Assembly: GCF_900090265.1 (NCBI RefSeq)
Contig: NZ_LT607752.1
Coordinates: 6,020,001 to 6,084,000 of the forward strand
Length of the DNA: 64,000 bases
Source: Micromonospora rifamycinica
GTDB lineage: Bacteria; Actinomycetota; Actinomycetes; Mycobacteriales; Micromonosporaceae
Direction of reading: 5' to 3'
How positions within the stretch are numbered: position 1 is the first letter of the stretch; each line of letters starts with the position of its first letter. This document shows positions 7,943-16,389 of this stretch, one piece after another. Made by a program: the position numbers and the translations under genes. The notes under the pieces are model-generated. The model had not been told where the DNA came from. It worked only from the letters and a program-made list of their open reading frames with translations, and ran no database searches.

Positions 7943-9115
7943 TCACCCGTGCGGTGTGAAGACGGCCCGGACGCAGCCGTCGGCCCGGTCCCGGAACAAC
8001 GCGTAACCGGCCTGGCCCTGGTCCAGCCCGAACCGGTGCGTCGCCAGGTGCTCGGTCCGCAGCTCGTCGCGGGCCATCCGCTCCAGCAGCATCGGAATCC
8101 ATCGCTGGCCGTGCTGCCGGGCGCTGCGCAGGGTGAGCCCCTTGTGCATCACCGCGCCCAGCGGAAAGGAGTCCACGAAGCCGCTGAAGCTGCCCGAGAC
8201 GAAGACGGTGCCGCCCTTGCGGCAGGCGTGCACCGCCTCCCGGACCGCCAGCGGATCCTCGACCGGGCCGCCCCGGCCGGTGAACCGGTCGGCGAGCGAG
8301 ACCGGACGGCCACCGCCGTCGGCCACCCCGGCCGCCTCCACACAGACGTCAGGACCCCGGCCGCCACTGCGTTCCCGCAGCTCGGCGGGGACGTCGGTGT
8401 GCTCGTAGTGCAACGTCTCGGCACCGGCGTGCCGTTCGGCCATCCGCAGCCGGTCCGGATACCGGTCGATCACGATCACCCGGTCCGCGCCGAGCGCCGT
8501 CGCCGCCTGCGCGGTGAGCTGCCCCACCGCGCCCGCCCCCCAGACCGCGACCACGTCACCGGGGCGGACCGCACCCAGCTCGGCCCCCATCCACCCGGCG
8601 GGGGCGGCGTCCGAGGCGAAGACCGCCCGGTCGTCGCTGATCGGGTCGGGCACGGCGAACGCCCCGACGTCGGCGTACGGCACCCGGACGTACTCGGCGT
8701 GGCCGCCGGCGAACCCGCCCGCCGCCCGGGGGTGGCCGTAGCAGCCTCCGGTGGGCTGGCCCCAGGCCGCTTCGGTGGCCGTCCCGGTGGTGGTGCCGTT
8801 GTCGCAACAGGAGTAGAGCCGCTGCCGGCAGTACCAGCAGTTTCCGCAGGCCACGGCAGCGCAGACCACCACCCGGTCGCCGACGTGGTGCCGGCGTACC
8901 GCCGGTCCGACCTCGGCCACCTCGCCGAGGAACTCGTGCCCGAGCACGTCCCCGGCGGCGAGCCCCGGCACCCGGCCGGCGAGCAGCGGCAGGTCGGCCC
9001 CGCAGGTGGCGCTACGCCGGACCCGGACGATCATGTCGTGGGCGTTACGCAGCTCCGGGTCGGGCACCTCGCGTACCGCGAGCCGGTCGGCGCCCTCCCA
9101 GCACAGCGCCCTCAC
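7943..9115 (-). CDS. Zinc-dependent alcohol dehydrogenase (formaldehyde-dehydrogenase-like subgroup)
   Basis: The 390-aa medium-chain dehydrogenase begins at a GTG (VRALCWEGADRLAV). Catalytic zinc ligands are in TCGADLP and GHEFLGEV; the structural zinc site is the cysteine cluster CGNCWYCRQRLYSCC. The Rossmann motif is VWGAGAVGQL around the middle. The VGPYHP-like tail is replaced by HRFGLDQGQAGYALF, as in glutathione-independent or mycothiol-type relatives; the substrate cannot be named. The GTG overlaps the stop of the upstream small gene by 4 nt. The open frame extends much further upstream, but that part is arginine-rich shadow sequence. Confidence 0.88.
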   Translation of the reverse strand: MRALCWEGADRLAVREVPDPELRNAHDMIVRVRRSATCGADLPLLAGRVPGLAAGDVLGHEFLGEVAEVGPAVRRHHVGDRVVVCAAVACGNCWYCRQRLYSCCDNGTTTGTATEAAWGQPTGGCYGHPRAAGGFAGGHAEYVRVPYADVGAFAVPDPISDDRAVFASDAAPAGWMGAELGAVRPGDVVAVWGAGAVGQLTAQAATALGADRVIVIDRYPDRLRMAERHAGAETLHYEHTDVPAELRERSGGRGPDVCVEAAGVADGGGRPVSLADRFTGRGGPVEDPLAVREAVHACRKGGTVFVSGSFSGFVDSFPLGAVMHKGLTLRSARQHGQRWIPMLLERMARDELRTEHLATHRFGLDQGQAGYALFRDRADGCVRAVFTPHG

Positions 9116-9525
9116 CCCGGCACCACCGGGCGGACGGCGACCGGCCGGTGGTGCGCCGGCCGCTCGGCGACGGGTCGGTCGGCGCGCAGCTCCTCGCCGG
9201 TCTCGACGAGCTGCCGGACCGCGCGCAGCACCTGCCGCAGGTAGCCGTCCGGATCGTCGCCGACCAGGTGGGCGGCCATCCCGGGCAGCGCGGCGACCCC
9301 GCCGAGCGGGCGGACCGCCAACTCGGTGCCCCGGCCGCCGGGTGCCGGCCGCAGGTCGACCTCCACCGCGCCGGCGAGCGACCGCAGCGGCTCCGGCCAC
9401 CGCCCCTCGGGCAGCAGCTCGACCGCCGGCACGCCGACGGTCACCACCTGCCAACGACCCGATCCCGCGCCGGCTCCGGCCGCCGGTCGGCGGTGCCACC
9501 ACCGGGATACGCCCAGCCGTCCCAT
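9112..9525 (-). CDS. Small SRPBCC-like protein paired with the alcohol dehydrogenase
   Basis: The 137-aa protein starts at the ATG at 9525 (MGRLGVSRWW) behind a GGGAGG site. Segments VELLPEGRWPEPLRSLAG, VEVDLRPAPGGRGTELAVR and YLRQVLRAVRQLVETGE fit the alternating strands and final helix of SRPBCC/START-like proteins. Its stop overlaps the dehydrogenase start (GTGA), so the two are translated together. It may bind a hydrophobic ligand of the enzyme; this is inference from family and context. Confidence 0.7.
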   Translation of the reverse strand: MGRLGVSRWWHRRPAAGAGAGSGRWQVVTVGVPAVELLPEGRWPEPLRSLAGAVEVDLRPAPGGRGTELAVRPLGGVAALPGMAAHLVGDDPDGYLRQVLRAVRQLVETGEELRADRPVAERPAHHRPVAVRPVVPG

Positions 9526-9710
9526 CCGTACCACCCGCCTCTCCCGTCGGAGCGGTCTGTTCCGCGCGGCCCGTCCCGTCCGGTCGGTCGTCCGGTCCGA
9601 CCATGGTCGGCGGCGGCCGGGTGAACCGCACTCGTCCCGAAGGGGTGAACCGGGCCGCGTCGGGTAACCGCCGCCGACCGGGGGAGGCCGTGCGGACGGG
9701 GGTGGGACGG

Positions 9711-12611
9711 ATGCCGCAGCAGCGCACCAGCACCGGGGGCGGCGAGGCGTCCGGCGGCCCGCCACTGCTGGCGTCCCGGCTCGCCCCGCCCGCCCTGCCG
9801 GAGCCGATGCTCTGGCGACCCCGGCTGCTCGGCCTGCTCGACGACGGGGTCGCCGGCAGCCTCACCCTGGTCCGGGCACCCGCCGGCTGGGGCAAGACGA
9901 CGCTGCTCACCGCCTGGGCGCGCGGGTCGGACGGAGACCAGGGCCGGGACCTGCAACAGGAGTCACCGGCCTGGGTGCAGGTCGAGGCGGGCGACAGCGG
10001 GGAACGGCTGTGGGCCTACCTCGCGGCGGCCCTGCGCGGCACGGGCCGGGCCGGGCCGACCGCGTCGTCGACGGTCACCCCGCCCCGTCCCGAGCAGGTG
10101 GAGTCGCTCGCCGCGGAGCTGGCGACCCGGGAACGTCCGGTCCGGCTGGTCCTCGACGACCTGCACCGGGTCACCGATCCGGCCGTGCTGACCGGGCTGG
10201 AGTTCCTGCTCCGGCACGCGGACGGGCGGCTGCGTCTCGTCGCCGCCGCGCGGGTCGACCTCCCGCCGGCCCTGCACCGGCTGCGACTGGCCGGCGACCT
10301 GACCGAGCTGGGGCCCGACGACCTGTCCTTCACCGTCGACGAGGTGGCCGACCTGCTGGTGGCGCACGGGGTGCCGCTGCCGGCGGCGGCGGTCGGACGA
10401 CTGCGGGAACGCACCGGCGGGTGGCCGGCCGGCCTGCGGTTCGCCGTGCTGGCCGCCCGGCAGCAGCCCGATCCGGCCCGGTGGGTGCAACGGTTCGGCG
10501 GCGACCATCCGGACGTGGCGGCGTACCTGCGCGCCGAGGTGCTCACCCAGCTGCCGCCGCCGGCCCGGGAACTGCTGCGGCGCTGTGCCGTCGGTGGCGC
10601 GGTCCGTGCCGACCTGGCCGACACGCTGACCGGGCGGACCGACTCCGGTCAGGTGCTGGCCGGGCTGGTCCGCGAGGGCGGATTCCTGCACCGCGACGAC
10701 AGCGACCCGCCCTGGTACCGGCCGCACCCCATGCTGGGCGACCTGCTCCGGCAGGAACTCGCCGGCCTCGACGAGCGGGAACGCGGCGAGCTGCACCGCC
10801 GGGCCGCCGACTGGCACGCCGACCACGACCGACCGGCCGACGCGCTGCGCCACGCGCTCACCGCCGGGCAGTGGGACCGGGCCACCGGGCTGCTGCTGAC
10901 CCACTGGCCGGAGCTGGTGCCCTACGAGACGTCGCACGTGCCACCGCCACCGCCACCGCCGGCCGAGGCGGTCCGGCGGGATCCTGAGCTGGCGTTGGCG
11001 GCCGGCACCGAACGGGCGTACGCGGGGGACACCGAGATGGCGACCGCCCGGCTGCGGGACGCGGTGGCGGCGGCCCGCACGCTGCCGGCCCCCCGCCGGG
11101 ACCGGTTCCGCCGGCTGGCCGGGGCACTGGAACTCACCCTGGCCCGACTCGCCGGCGACCATCCGGAGGTACGCCGCAGAGCCGCCCGGCTGCTCGCCGT
11201 CGGTACCGCTCCCCCCGGGGTGGCGGATGCCGGCGTGGCGGGAGCGCCGACGCGGGACGGTCCACCCGCTTCCCTCGGCATGGCGGGAGCGCCGACGGAC
11301 GACGATCCCCGGACCGGGGAGGACGCGGACGTGCGGGCGGTGGCGGGCACCGCGCTGGGGCTGACCGACCTGGCCGAGGGGAACCTGATGGCGGCCAGGA
11401 CCCGGTTCGCCGGGGCGCTGGCGGCGGCCCGGCGGTCCGGTCGGCCCCGGACCGAGCTGGTCGGCGCGACCCGGACAGCCCTGCTGCTCGCCCTCGCCGG
11501 CGAGCTGTCGCCGGCCGACGAGACCGCCCGGGCGGCCCTGGCCATGCCACCCTGCCAGGGCTGGTCGAGCCGGATCGACTGCGGGTACGCGCACCTGGCG
11601 CTGGCCCTGGTGGCCCTGTACCGGGACCAGCCGGCGGAGGCGACCGCCGAACTGGCGGCGGCCGGTGCGGCCCTCGGCACGGTCGGCACCGACCCGGCGG
11701 TGTCGACCGTCGAGCTGGCGGCGGCCGGTGCGGCCGGTGGCGTGGTCGGCACCGACCCGGCGGCGGCGGTCGTCGGTGCGGTGGCCGCGCTGTGCCGGGC
11801 GGCGTTGTTGCGCGACTCCGGTGAACCGGCAGCGGCCATCGAGATGGCGCTACGCGCCCGGGACGCGCTGTCCGACGTCAGGGAAGCGGCCGGGAGCGGG
11901 GAGCTGGCCGACCGGCTGCTGGCCGTTGAGGTGGACGTCCGTGGCGAGCAGGGCGATCTGGACACCGCCCGTCGGCTGCTGGCCGAGCGGGCCACCCGGC
12001 AACCGGACCCGACGCCCGTGCTGGCCCTGGCGCTGGCCCGGATGGAACTGCGGGCCGGTGACGTCCGGGCCGCCACCGGCGCGCTACCCGACTGGGATGC
12101 CCCGGACGCCGCCGACTGGCCGCTGTCGGTACGGCTGGCCGCCGGTGTGCTGGACGCGGTGCTGTCCCGGCGGGCGGGTGACGGACGGCGGGCCGGCCGA
12201 CAGTTGGAGCGGGTGCTCGACCTGGCCGGTCGACACGGCCACCGGCGGGTGTTCACCCGGGCCGAACCGGAGGTTCGCGATGTGCTCGCCGCTCACCTGG
12301 ACTCGGGCACGGCGTACTGGCCGCAGGTCAGCGAGCTGGTGCGCGACGCCGAGACACCGGCAGGGCAGGGAGCGGGCGGCCCGCGCCGGGGAGCCGGCGA
12401 GACGGTGCCGGCGCTGGGGGAGCCGCTCACCGAGCGGGAACTGACCATCCTGCGCTACCTGCAGAGCATCCTGTCCAACGTGGAGATCGCCAGTGAACTG
12501 TCCCTGTCGGTCAACACCGTCAAGACGCACGTACGCAACATCTACCGCAAACTCGACGCCACCCGCCGCCGCGAAGCCGTCCACCGAGCCCGAGCCCTCC
12601 ACCTCCTCTAA
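9711..12611 (+). CDS. Large LuxR/LAL-family (MalT-type) ATP-binding transcriptional regulator
   Basis: The 966-aa protein has a STAND-type NTPase at the N-terminus with Walker A APAGWGKTTLL (near residue 63) and Walker B RLVLDDLHRV, then a helical TPR-like sensor region, then a LuxR HTH in the last 65 residues (LTERELTILRYLQS...NTVKTHVRNIYRKL). LAL proteins respond to an inducer plus ATP and activate transcription. The middle carries local duplications: two MAGAPT-type segments and a repeated ELAAAGAA...VGTDPA block at about 11650-11770. The ATG at 9711 was chosen because the conserved domain follows; GTG at 9690 or 9702 is possible. It is divergent from the alcohol dehydrogenase pair (186-nt gap), which may be a target. 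Confidence 0.87.
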   Translation: MPQQRTSTGGGEASGGPPLLASRLAPPALPEPMLWRPRLLGLLDDGVAGSLTLVRAPAGWGKTTLLTAWARGSDGDQGRDLQQESPAWVQVEAGDSGERLWAYLAAALRGTGRAGPTASSTVTPPRPEQVESLAAELATRERPVRLVLDDLHRVTDPAVLTGLEFLLRHADGRLRLVAAARVDLPPALHRLRLAGDLTELGPDDLSFTVDEVADLLVAHGVPLPAAAVGRLRERTGGWPAGLRFAVLAARQQPDPARWVQRFGGDHPDVAAYLRAEVLTQLPPPARELLRRCAVGGAVRADLADTLTGRTDSGQVLAGLVREGGFLHRDDSDPPWYRPHPMLGDLLRQELAGLDERERGELHRRAADWHADHDRPADALRHALTAGQWDRATGLLLTHWPELVPYETSHVPPPPPPPAEAVRRDPELALAAGTERAYAGDTEMATARLRDAVAAARTLPAPRRDRFRRLAGALELTLARLAGDHPEVRRRAARLLAVGTAPPGVADAGVAGAPTRDGPPASLGMAGAPTDDDPRTGEDADVRAVAGTALGLTDLAEGNLMAARTRFAGALAAARRSGRPRTELVGATRTALLLALAGELSPADETARAALAMPPCQGWSSRIDCGYAHLALALVALYRDQPAEATAELAAAGAALGTVGTDPAVSTVELAAAGAAGGVVGTDPAAAVVGAVAALCRAALLRDSGEPAAAIEMALRARDALSDVREAAGSGELADRLLAVEVDVRGEQGDLDTARRLLAERATRQPDPTPVLALALARMELRAGDVRAATGALPDWDAPDAADWPLSVRLAAGVLDAVLSRRAGDGRRAGRQLERVLDLAGRHGHRRVFTRAEPEVRDVLAAHLDSGTAYWPQVSELVRDAETPAGQGAGGPRRGAGETVPALGEPLTERELTILRYLQSILSNVEIASELSLSVNTVKTHVRNIYRKLDATRRREAVHRARALHLL

Positions 12612-12711
12612 CCAACCCCACCCCACCCCACACCGCACCCCGCCCAGCCCTCCCACCCCACCGTGCCCATCCCACCCAGCCCTCCTCGCCCCACCCTTCG
12701 TGCCCGCCCGC

Positions 12712-12801
12712 CCCCGGTGATCAAGAGGTTTGCGTCACGTGATCAAGAGGTCTGCGTCAACTTTGATCTTCAAGACGGCGTAAACCTCTTGATCACCGGG
12801 G
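12712..12801. repeat. Inverted repeat with an internal direct repeat, convergent gap
   Basis: Arms at 12712-12731 and 12782-12801 are a perfect 20-bp inverted repeat (CCCCGGTGATCAAGAGGTTT). A second direct copy of the left arm, GTGATCAAGAGGTCTGCGTCA-like with one change, begins at 12740. The element lies between the convergent LuxR/LAL gene and the DsbA gene, and a G-rich tract follows at 12797-12880. It may act as a two-way terminator or be a dispersed palindromic element. Confidence 0.8.
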
Positions 12802-12896
12802 CCGGGGCCGGGGCCGGGGCTGGGCCGGGGCGGGTGTGGGGCGCGGGCGTGGGGTGGGGTGGGGTGGGGGCGCGGGTGGTGGGGTGGGCGGGTTGG

Positions 12897-13442
12897 TTAC
12901 GGGGTGGTGGTGTCCACTGCGGTCAACAGGGCGGGTAGGTCGAAACCGCCCTCGTGGCGGTGGCCGTCGATGAACAGGGTGGGAGTGCCGTTCACCCCGC
13001 TGCGGATGCCCCCGGTGAAGTCGTGCCGCACCCGGTCGCCGTAGGCGTTCCGGTCGACCTCCGCGCCGATCTCGTCCGGCGGCAGCCCCACCTGCTCCAC
13101 GCCGAGCGACAGGTGCACCGGGTCGAGTTGGTCCTGGTGTTCGTAGAGCCAGTCGTGCATCTCCCAGAACCGGTCCCGCCGCCCCGCCGCCTCGGCCACC
13201 TCGGCGGCCCGTTCGGCGTACGGGTGGAGGTTGGTGATCGGGAAGTGCCGGTAGACCAGCCGGACCGTGTCCCGGCGCTGCCGCAGCAGCTCCGCCAGGT
13301 TCGGATACGCCGCCCCGCAGTACGGGCACTGGAAGTCGCCGTACTGGACCAGGGTGACCGGGGCGTCCACCGGGCCGCGGATGTGGTCGGATTCGGTCAC
13401 CGGTGTCCGGAGGCGGGCGGTGACCTGCAACGGGGTGCTCAT
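12897..13442 (-). CDS. DsbA-family thiol oxidoreductase, cytoplasmic
   Basis: The 181-aa protein has a thioredoxin fold with the DsbA-type active site CPYC in YGDFQCPYCGAAYP and the cis-proline loop GVNGTPTLFIDG. There is no signal peptide or membrane anchor, so it acts in the cytosol, as in the actinobacterial FrnE/DsbA-like group. It overlaps the upstream peroxiredoxin gene by 4 nt (ATGA), which suggests it is a reductant or partner for that enzyme. Confidence 0.88.
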   Translation of the reverse strand: MSTPLQVTARLRTPVTESDHIRGPVDAPVTLVQYGDFQCPYCGAAYPNLAELLRQRRDTVRLVYRHFPITNLHPYAERAAEVAEAAGRRDRFWEMHDWLYEHQDQLDPVHLSLGVEQVGLPPDEIGAEVDRNAYGDRVRHDFTGGIRSGVNGTPTLFIDGHRHEGGFDLPALLTAVDTTTP

Positions 13443-13936
13443 CGGGCCGTCACCTGCCGTTCGGCGCCGAGCCGGTCCAGCGCGTCGAGGATGCCATCGG
13501 CCCCGGGGTTCACCTCGGCCGGGGAGAGGTAGCTCCAGGCCACCGTGCCGACCGGGTCGACCACCACCAGTGCCCGGGTGGCCTGCCCCTGCGGGGTGTA
13601 CGCCCCATAGCTGCGGCTCACCTCGCCCTTGGGTTCGAAGTCGGCAAGCAGCGGAAACCGGATGCCCTTGGCCGCCGCGAAGGCCCGGTGTGACCAGATG
13701 CTGTCCACGGAGATGCCCAGCACGGCCGCGCCGTACCGCTCGAACTCGGGCATCGCGGCCTGGTACAGCGCCATCTGGTCGGCGCAGACCGGGGACCAGT
13801 CGGCGGGGTAGAAGGCGAGCACCACCGGTCGGCCACGGAACTGCCCGGGTCCGGTCTGTCGCCCGTCCGGGGTGGCCGGCAGGGTGAACGCGGGGGCCGG
13901 AGCTCCGGGTCGGATCGGTCCGTCGGATCCAGTCAT
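13439..13936 (-). CDS. Peroxiredoxin of the AhpC/TSA (AhpE/Bcp-like) family
   Basis: The 165-aa protein starts at the ATG at 13936 (MTGSDGPIRPG). The peroxidatic site is in FYPADWSPVCADQM: proline and the catalytic Cys are in place, with Ser in the position usually held by Thr. Later segments LGISVDSIWSHRAFAA and FPLLADFEPKGEVSRSYG are typical of the family. A resolving Cys is not evident, so it is likely a 1-Cys enzyme needing an external thiol; the co-translated DsbA-like protein is the obvious candidate. Confidence 0.9.
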   Translation of the reverse strand: MTGSDGPIRPGAPAPAFTLPATPDGRQTGPGQFRGRPVVLAFYPADWSPVCADQMALYQAAMPEFERYGAAVLGISVDSIWSHRAFAAAKGIRFPLLADFEPKGEVSRSYGAYTPQGQATRALVVVDPVGTVAWSYLSPAEVNPGADGILDALDRLGAERQVTAR

Positions 13937-14239
13937 GCCTCCCACCCTCCGCCGGCCCGGGTGAGGCCGGCTCACCCGGGCCGGGTGGTCCTCGGCCGTC
14001 GGCCGTGCCTCCGGGCGGTCAGGGCGGGTGCCAGCCGCGCCTTTCCGGCCGTCACCGCCGGGTGGTCCGTGGCGGGCATCCTCCGGTGTCCGGGCCGCCC
14101 CGACGGCCGCCCGGCCGCCCGGTCAGATCGGATTCGGACCGGCGGAGCGGACCCGGCGTCGAAATTCGGGCGGGTCGCGGTGTCGACAACCGGATCGGAC
14201 TCGGGCAGTCTGACGGACGGCGAAGGGCGGGGTGGAGAG
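13937..14239. other. 303-nt divergent gap
   Basis: It separates the peroxiredoxin (minus) from the membrane protein (plus). It must hold both promoters, but no convincing -35/-10 pair or operator could be picked out. Confidence 0.5.
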
Positions 14240-16213
14240 ATGGACGTCGATCGGATGCGGATTGTCGGCCGCCGGCTGGCGGGTGTGTCGTGGCGGGTGG
14301 CCCGGCACGAGTGGACGCTGGCGGCGGTCGCCGCGCTGGTGCTGGCGGTGGTGCTGACCTGGCCGACCCTGCGCGATCCGGCGAGCACCATCCCGCAGGA
14401 CACCGGGGATCCGACGCTCCAGGCCTGGCAGGTGGCCTGGGGCGGGCACGCGCTGCTGACCAACCCGTTCCAGGTCTGGCACTCGAACACGTTCTATCCC
14501 GAGCCGTACACCTACGCCTACTCCGACACGCTGCTCGGCTACGCCCCGTTCGGCATGATCGGGGACGGTCCGGTGGCCGCCGTGGTGCGCTACAACCTGC
14601 TCTACATGCTGACCCATGCGCTGGCCCTGTTCGGCGCGTACGCGCTGGCCCGGCAGTTGGGGGCCGGTCTGGCCGGTTCGGCGGTGGCCGGGGTGTCCTT
14701 CGCCTACGCCCCGTGGAAGCTCGCCCAGGCCGGTCACCTGCACGTGCTCAGCATCGGCGGGATCGCCCTCGCACTGGCCATGCTGGCCCGCGGGCACGGC
14801 TGGTCGCTGCGGCACGGTCACCGCCCCGACCGGATCCGCCCCGGTTGGGTGGTCGCCGGCTGGGCGACCGCCGCCTGGCAGGTCACCCTCGGCTTCGGCA
14901 TCGGCCTGCCCTTCGCGTACGTGCTGGGGCTGATCTGCCTCGGCGTCGCGGTGACGTACGGCGTGGTGTGGTGGCGTCGCCGGGCCCGTCCGGCGGTGCC
15001 GCGTCGCCTGCTCCTGGCCGACCTGGCCGGGGGGATCGGGTTCGCCGGGGTGACCCTGGCGATGGCCGCGCCGTACTTCGAGGTGGTGGCCCGCAACCCG
15101 TCCGGCCGGCGGACGGTGGCGCAGATCGAGATGTTCTCCCCGTCGTGGCGCGGGTTCGTCACCGCGCCGCCGGAGTCCTGGCTGTGGGGGGAGCGGCACG
15201 AGGCGGCCCGGGCCACGCTCGGTTTTCCCGGTGAGATGACGCTGCTGCCCGGGGTGGTGCTGCTGTCGGTGGCGATGGCCGGGATCTTCTTCTCCGCGTG
15301 GCGGCTGCGGCACCGGCTGATGCTGGCCGGTGCGGCGCTGGTCAGTGTGGCGCTGGCGGCGGGCACCACGTTCGGGGGCGACGGCGACCCGGGCTACGTG
15401 ACGCTGGTCGAGCACGCCCCCGGCTGGGACGGGGTACGCACCCCGGGCCGGCTGGTGCTGTGGACGACCCTGCTGCTCGGCCTGCTCGCCGCGGGGGCGT
15501 TGACGGTGCGCGAGCCGGCGTCCGCTCCGGCCCGTGACCCGCTGCCGGAGCCGGCGTCGGGGACGGAGCCGGCCGGTGAGCAGGCGCCGGAGCCGGCGTC
15601 GGGGGCGCGACCGGCCGAGGAACAGGTGCCGGAACCGGTGGGGGCGCGGCCGGCGCTGCGGCCGGCGGCGTGGGCGGACGCGGAGCCCGGGGCGCGGCCG
15701 GTGCTGCGGCCGGCGGCCTGGTCCGCAGCGGCGACGCAGGAGGTCGCCCCGGAGCCGGCCCGGAAGCAGGGCGGGCAGCGGTGGCGGCTGGCCCGGCTGG
15801 CGCTGCTGCTGCCGCTGGTGCTGGTCCTGCTGGAGGGGGTCAACCGCACCCCGCACGTGCCGGCACCGGAGCAGCCGGCCGTGCTGCGCGGGTTGACCGG
15901 TCCGGCGTTGGTGCTGCCCAGCGACGGCATCCGGGAACTGCACGTGATGCTCTGGTCCACCGACGGGTTCCCCAAGGTGGTCAACGGGCTCGCGTCCTTC
16001 ACCCCGCAGTCCCAGGAGCGGATCCGGGCGGCGAGCATGACCTTCCCGGACGCCACCTCGGTGGCGTACCTGCGGCAGGTCGGGCTGCGCACGGTGGTGC
16101 TGCTGCCGGGCTGGGCACCGGGCACCCCGTGGGCGGACGTGGCCGCCCGGCCGGTGGACGGGCTGGGCATCAGTCGCGAGATGGTCGGCGAGGACGTCAT
16201 CTACCGGCTCTGA
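14240..16213 (+). CDS. Polytopic membrane protein (glycosyltransferase-C-like, unknown function)
   Basis: The 657-aa protein starts at ATG 14240 behind GGTGGAGAG. It has about ten predicted membrane helices with a large first extracellular loop containing DTGDPTLQAWQVAWGGHAL and YPEPYTYAYSDTLLGYAP. The early acidic loop (TGDP..QAWQ) and helix pattern resemble the GT-C/YfhO-like family of lipid-linked sugar transferases, but no catalytic motif can be named with certainty. A disordered Pro/Glu/Ala-rich insert of near-repeats (EPASG...PEPAS, RPALRPAAW and RPVLRPAAW) lies at about 15510-15775 before the last helix. No partner gene overlaps it. Confidence 0.7.
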   Translation: MDVDRMRIVGRRLAGVSWRVARHEWTLAAVAALVLAVVLTWPTLRDPASTIPQDTGDPTLQAWQVAWGGHALLTNPFQVWHSNTFYPEPYTYAYSDTLLGYAPFGMIGDGPVAAVVRYNLLYMLTHALALFGAYALARQLGAGLAGSAVAGVSFAYAPWKLAQAGHLHVLSIGGIALALAMLARGHGWSLRHGHRPDRIRPGWVVAGWATAAWQVTLGFGIGLPFAYVLGLICLGVAVTYGVVWWRRRARPAVPRRLLLADLAGGIGFAGVTLAMAAPYFEVVARNPSGRRTVAQIEMFSPSWRGFVTAPPESWLWGERHEAARATLGFPGEMTLLPGVVLLSVAMAGIFFSAWRLRHRLMLAGAALVSVALAAGTTFGGDGDPGYVTLVEHAPGWDGVRTPGRLVLWTTLLLGLLAAGALTVREPASAPARDPLPEPASGTEPAGEQAPEPASGARPAEEQVPEPVGARPALRPAAWADAEPGARPVLRPAAWSAAATQEVAPEPARKQGGQRWRLARLALLLPLVLVLLEGVNRTPHVPAPEQPAVLRGLTGPALVLPSDGIRELHVMLWSTDGFPKVVNGLASFTPQSQERIRAASMTFPDATSVAYLRQVGLRTVVLLPGWAPGTPWADVAARPVDGLGISREMVGEDVIYRL

Positions 16214-16226
16214 TGGCCGAGTTAGT

Positions 16227-16240
16227 TGGGAGCGCTTCCT
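16227..16240. promoter_or_regulatory. CebR-type operator upstream of the xyloglucanase gene
   Basis: The sequence TGGGAGCGCTTCCT differs from the streptomycete CebR box TGGGAGCGCTCCCA at two positions in one half. It sits 149 nt upstream of the GH74 gene. CebR is the LacI-family repressor released by cellobiose or cellotriose, so this predicts induction by cellulose breakdown products. Confidence 0.7.
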
Positions 16241-16389
16241 AATTCGGCGGCGTACCGGTTACTGTTGACTTCTTCTTCGGCAGCGGGAGCCAAGCGTGCC
16301 GGCGGGGAGCCAGGGCAGCTCTTCGCACCTGTCGACGTCCCTCGTCGGGCCGTCGCACCCTCACCCTGGCATCCCGAGAGGAACCGCAG

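Noticed and set aside
9006..9710. Longer N-terminal start of the LuxR/LAL regulator
   Set aside because: This part overlaps the alcohol dehydrogenase pair on the other strand and is arginine-rich; the conserved ATPase begins after 9711.
12797..12895. G-quadruplex regulator
   Set aside because: G runs are present, but such tracts are common in this genome's gaps and nothing ties it to a function.
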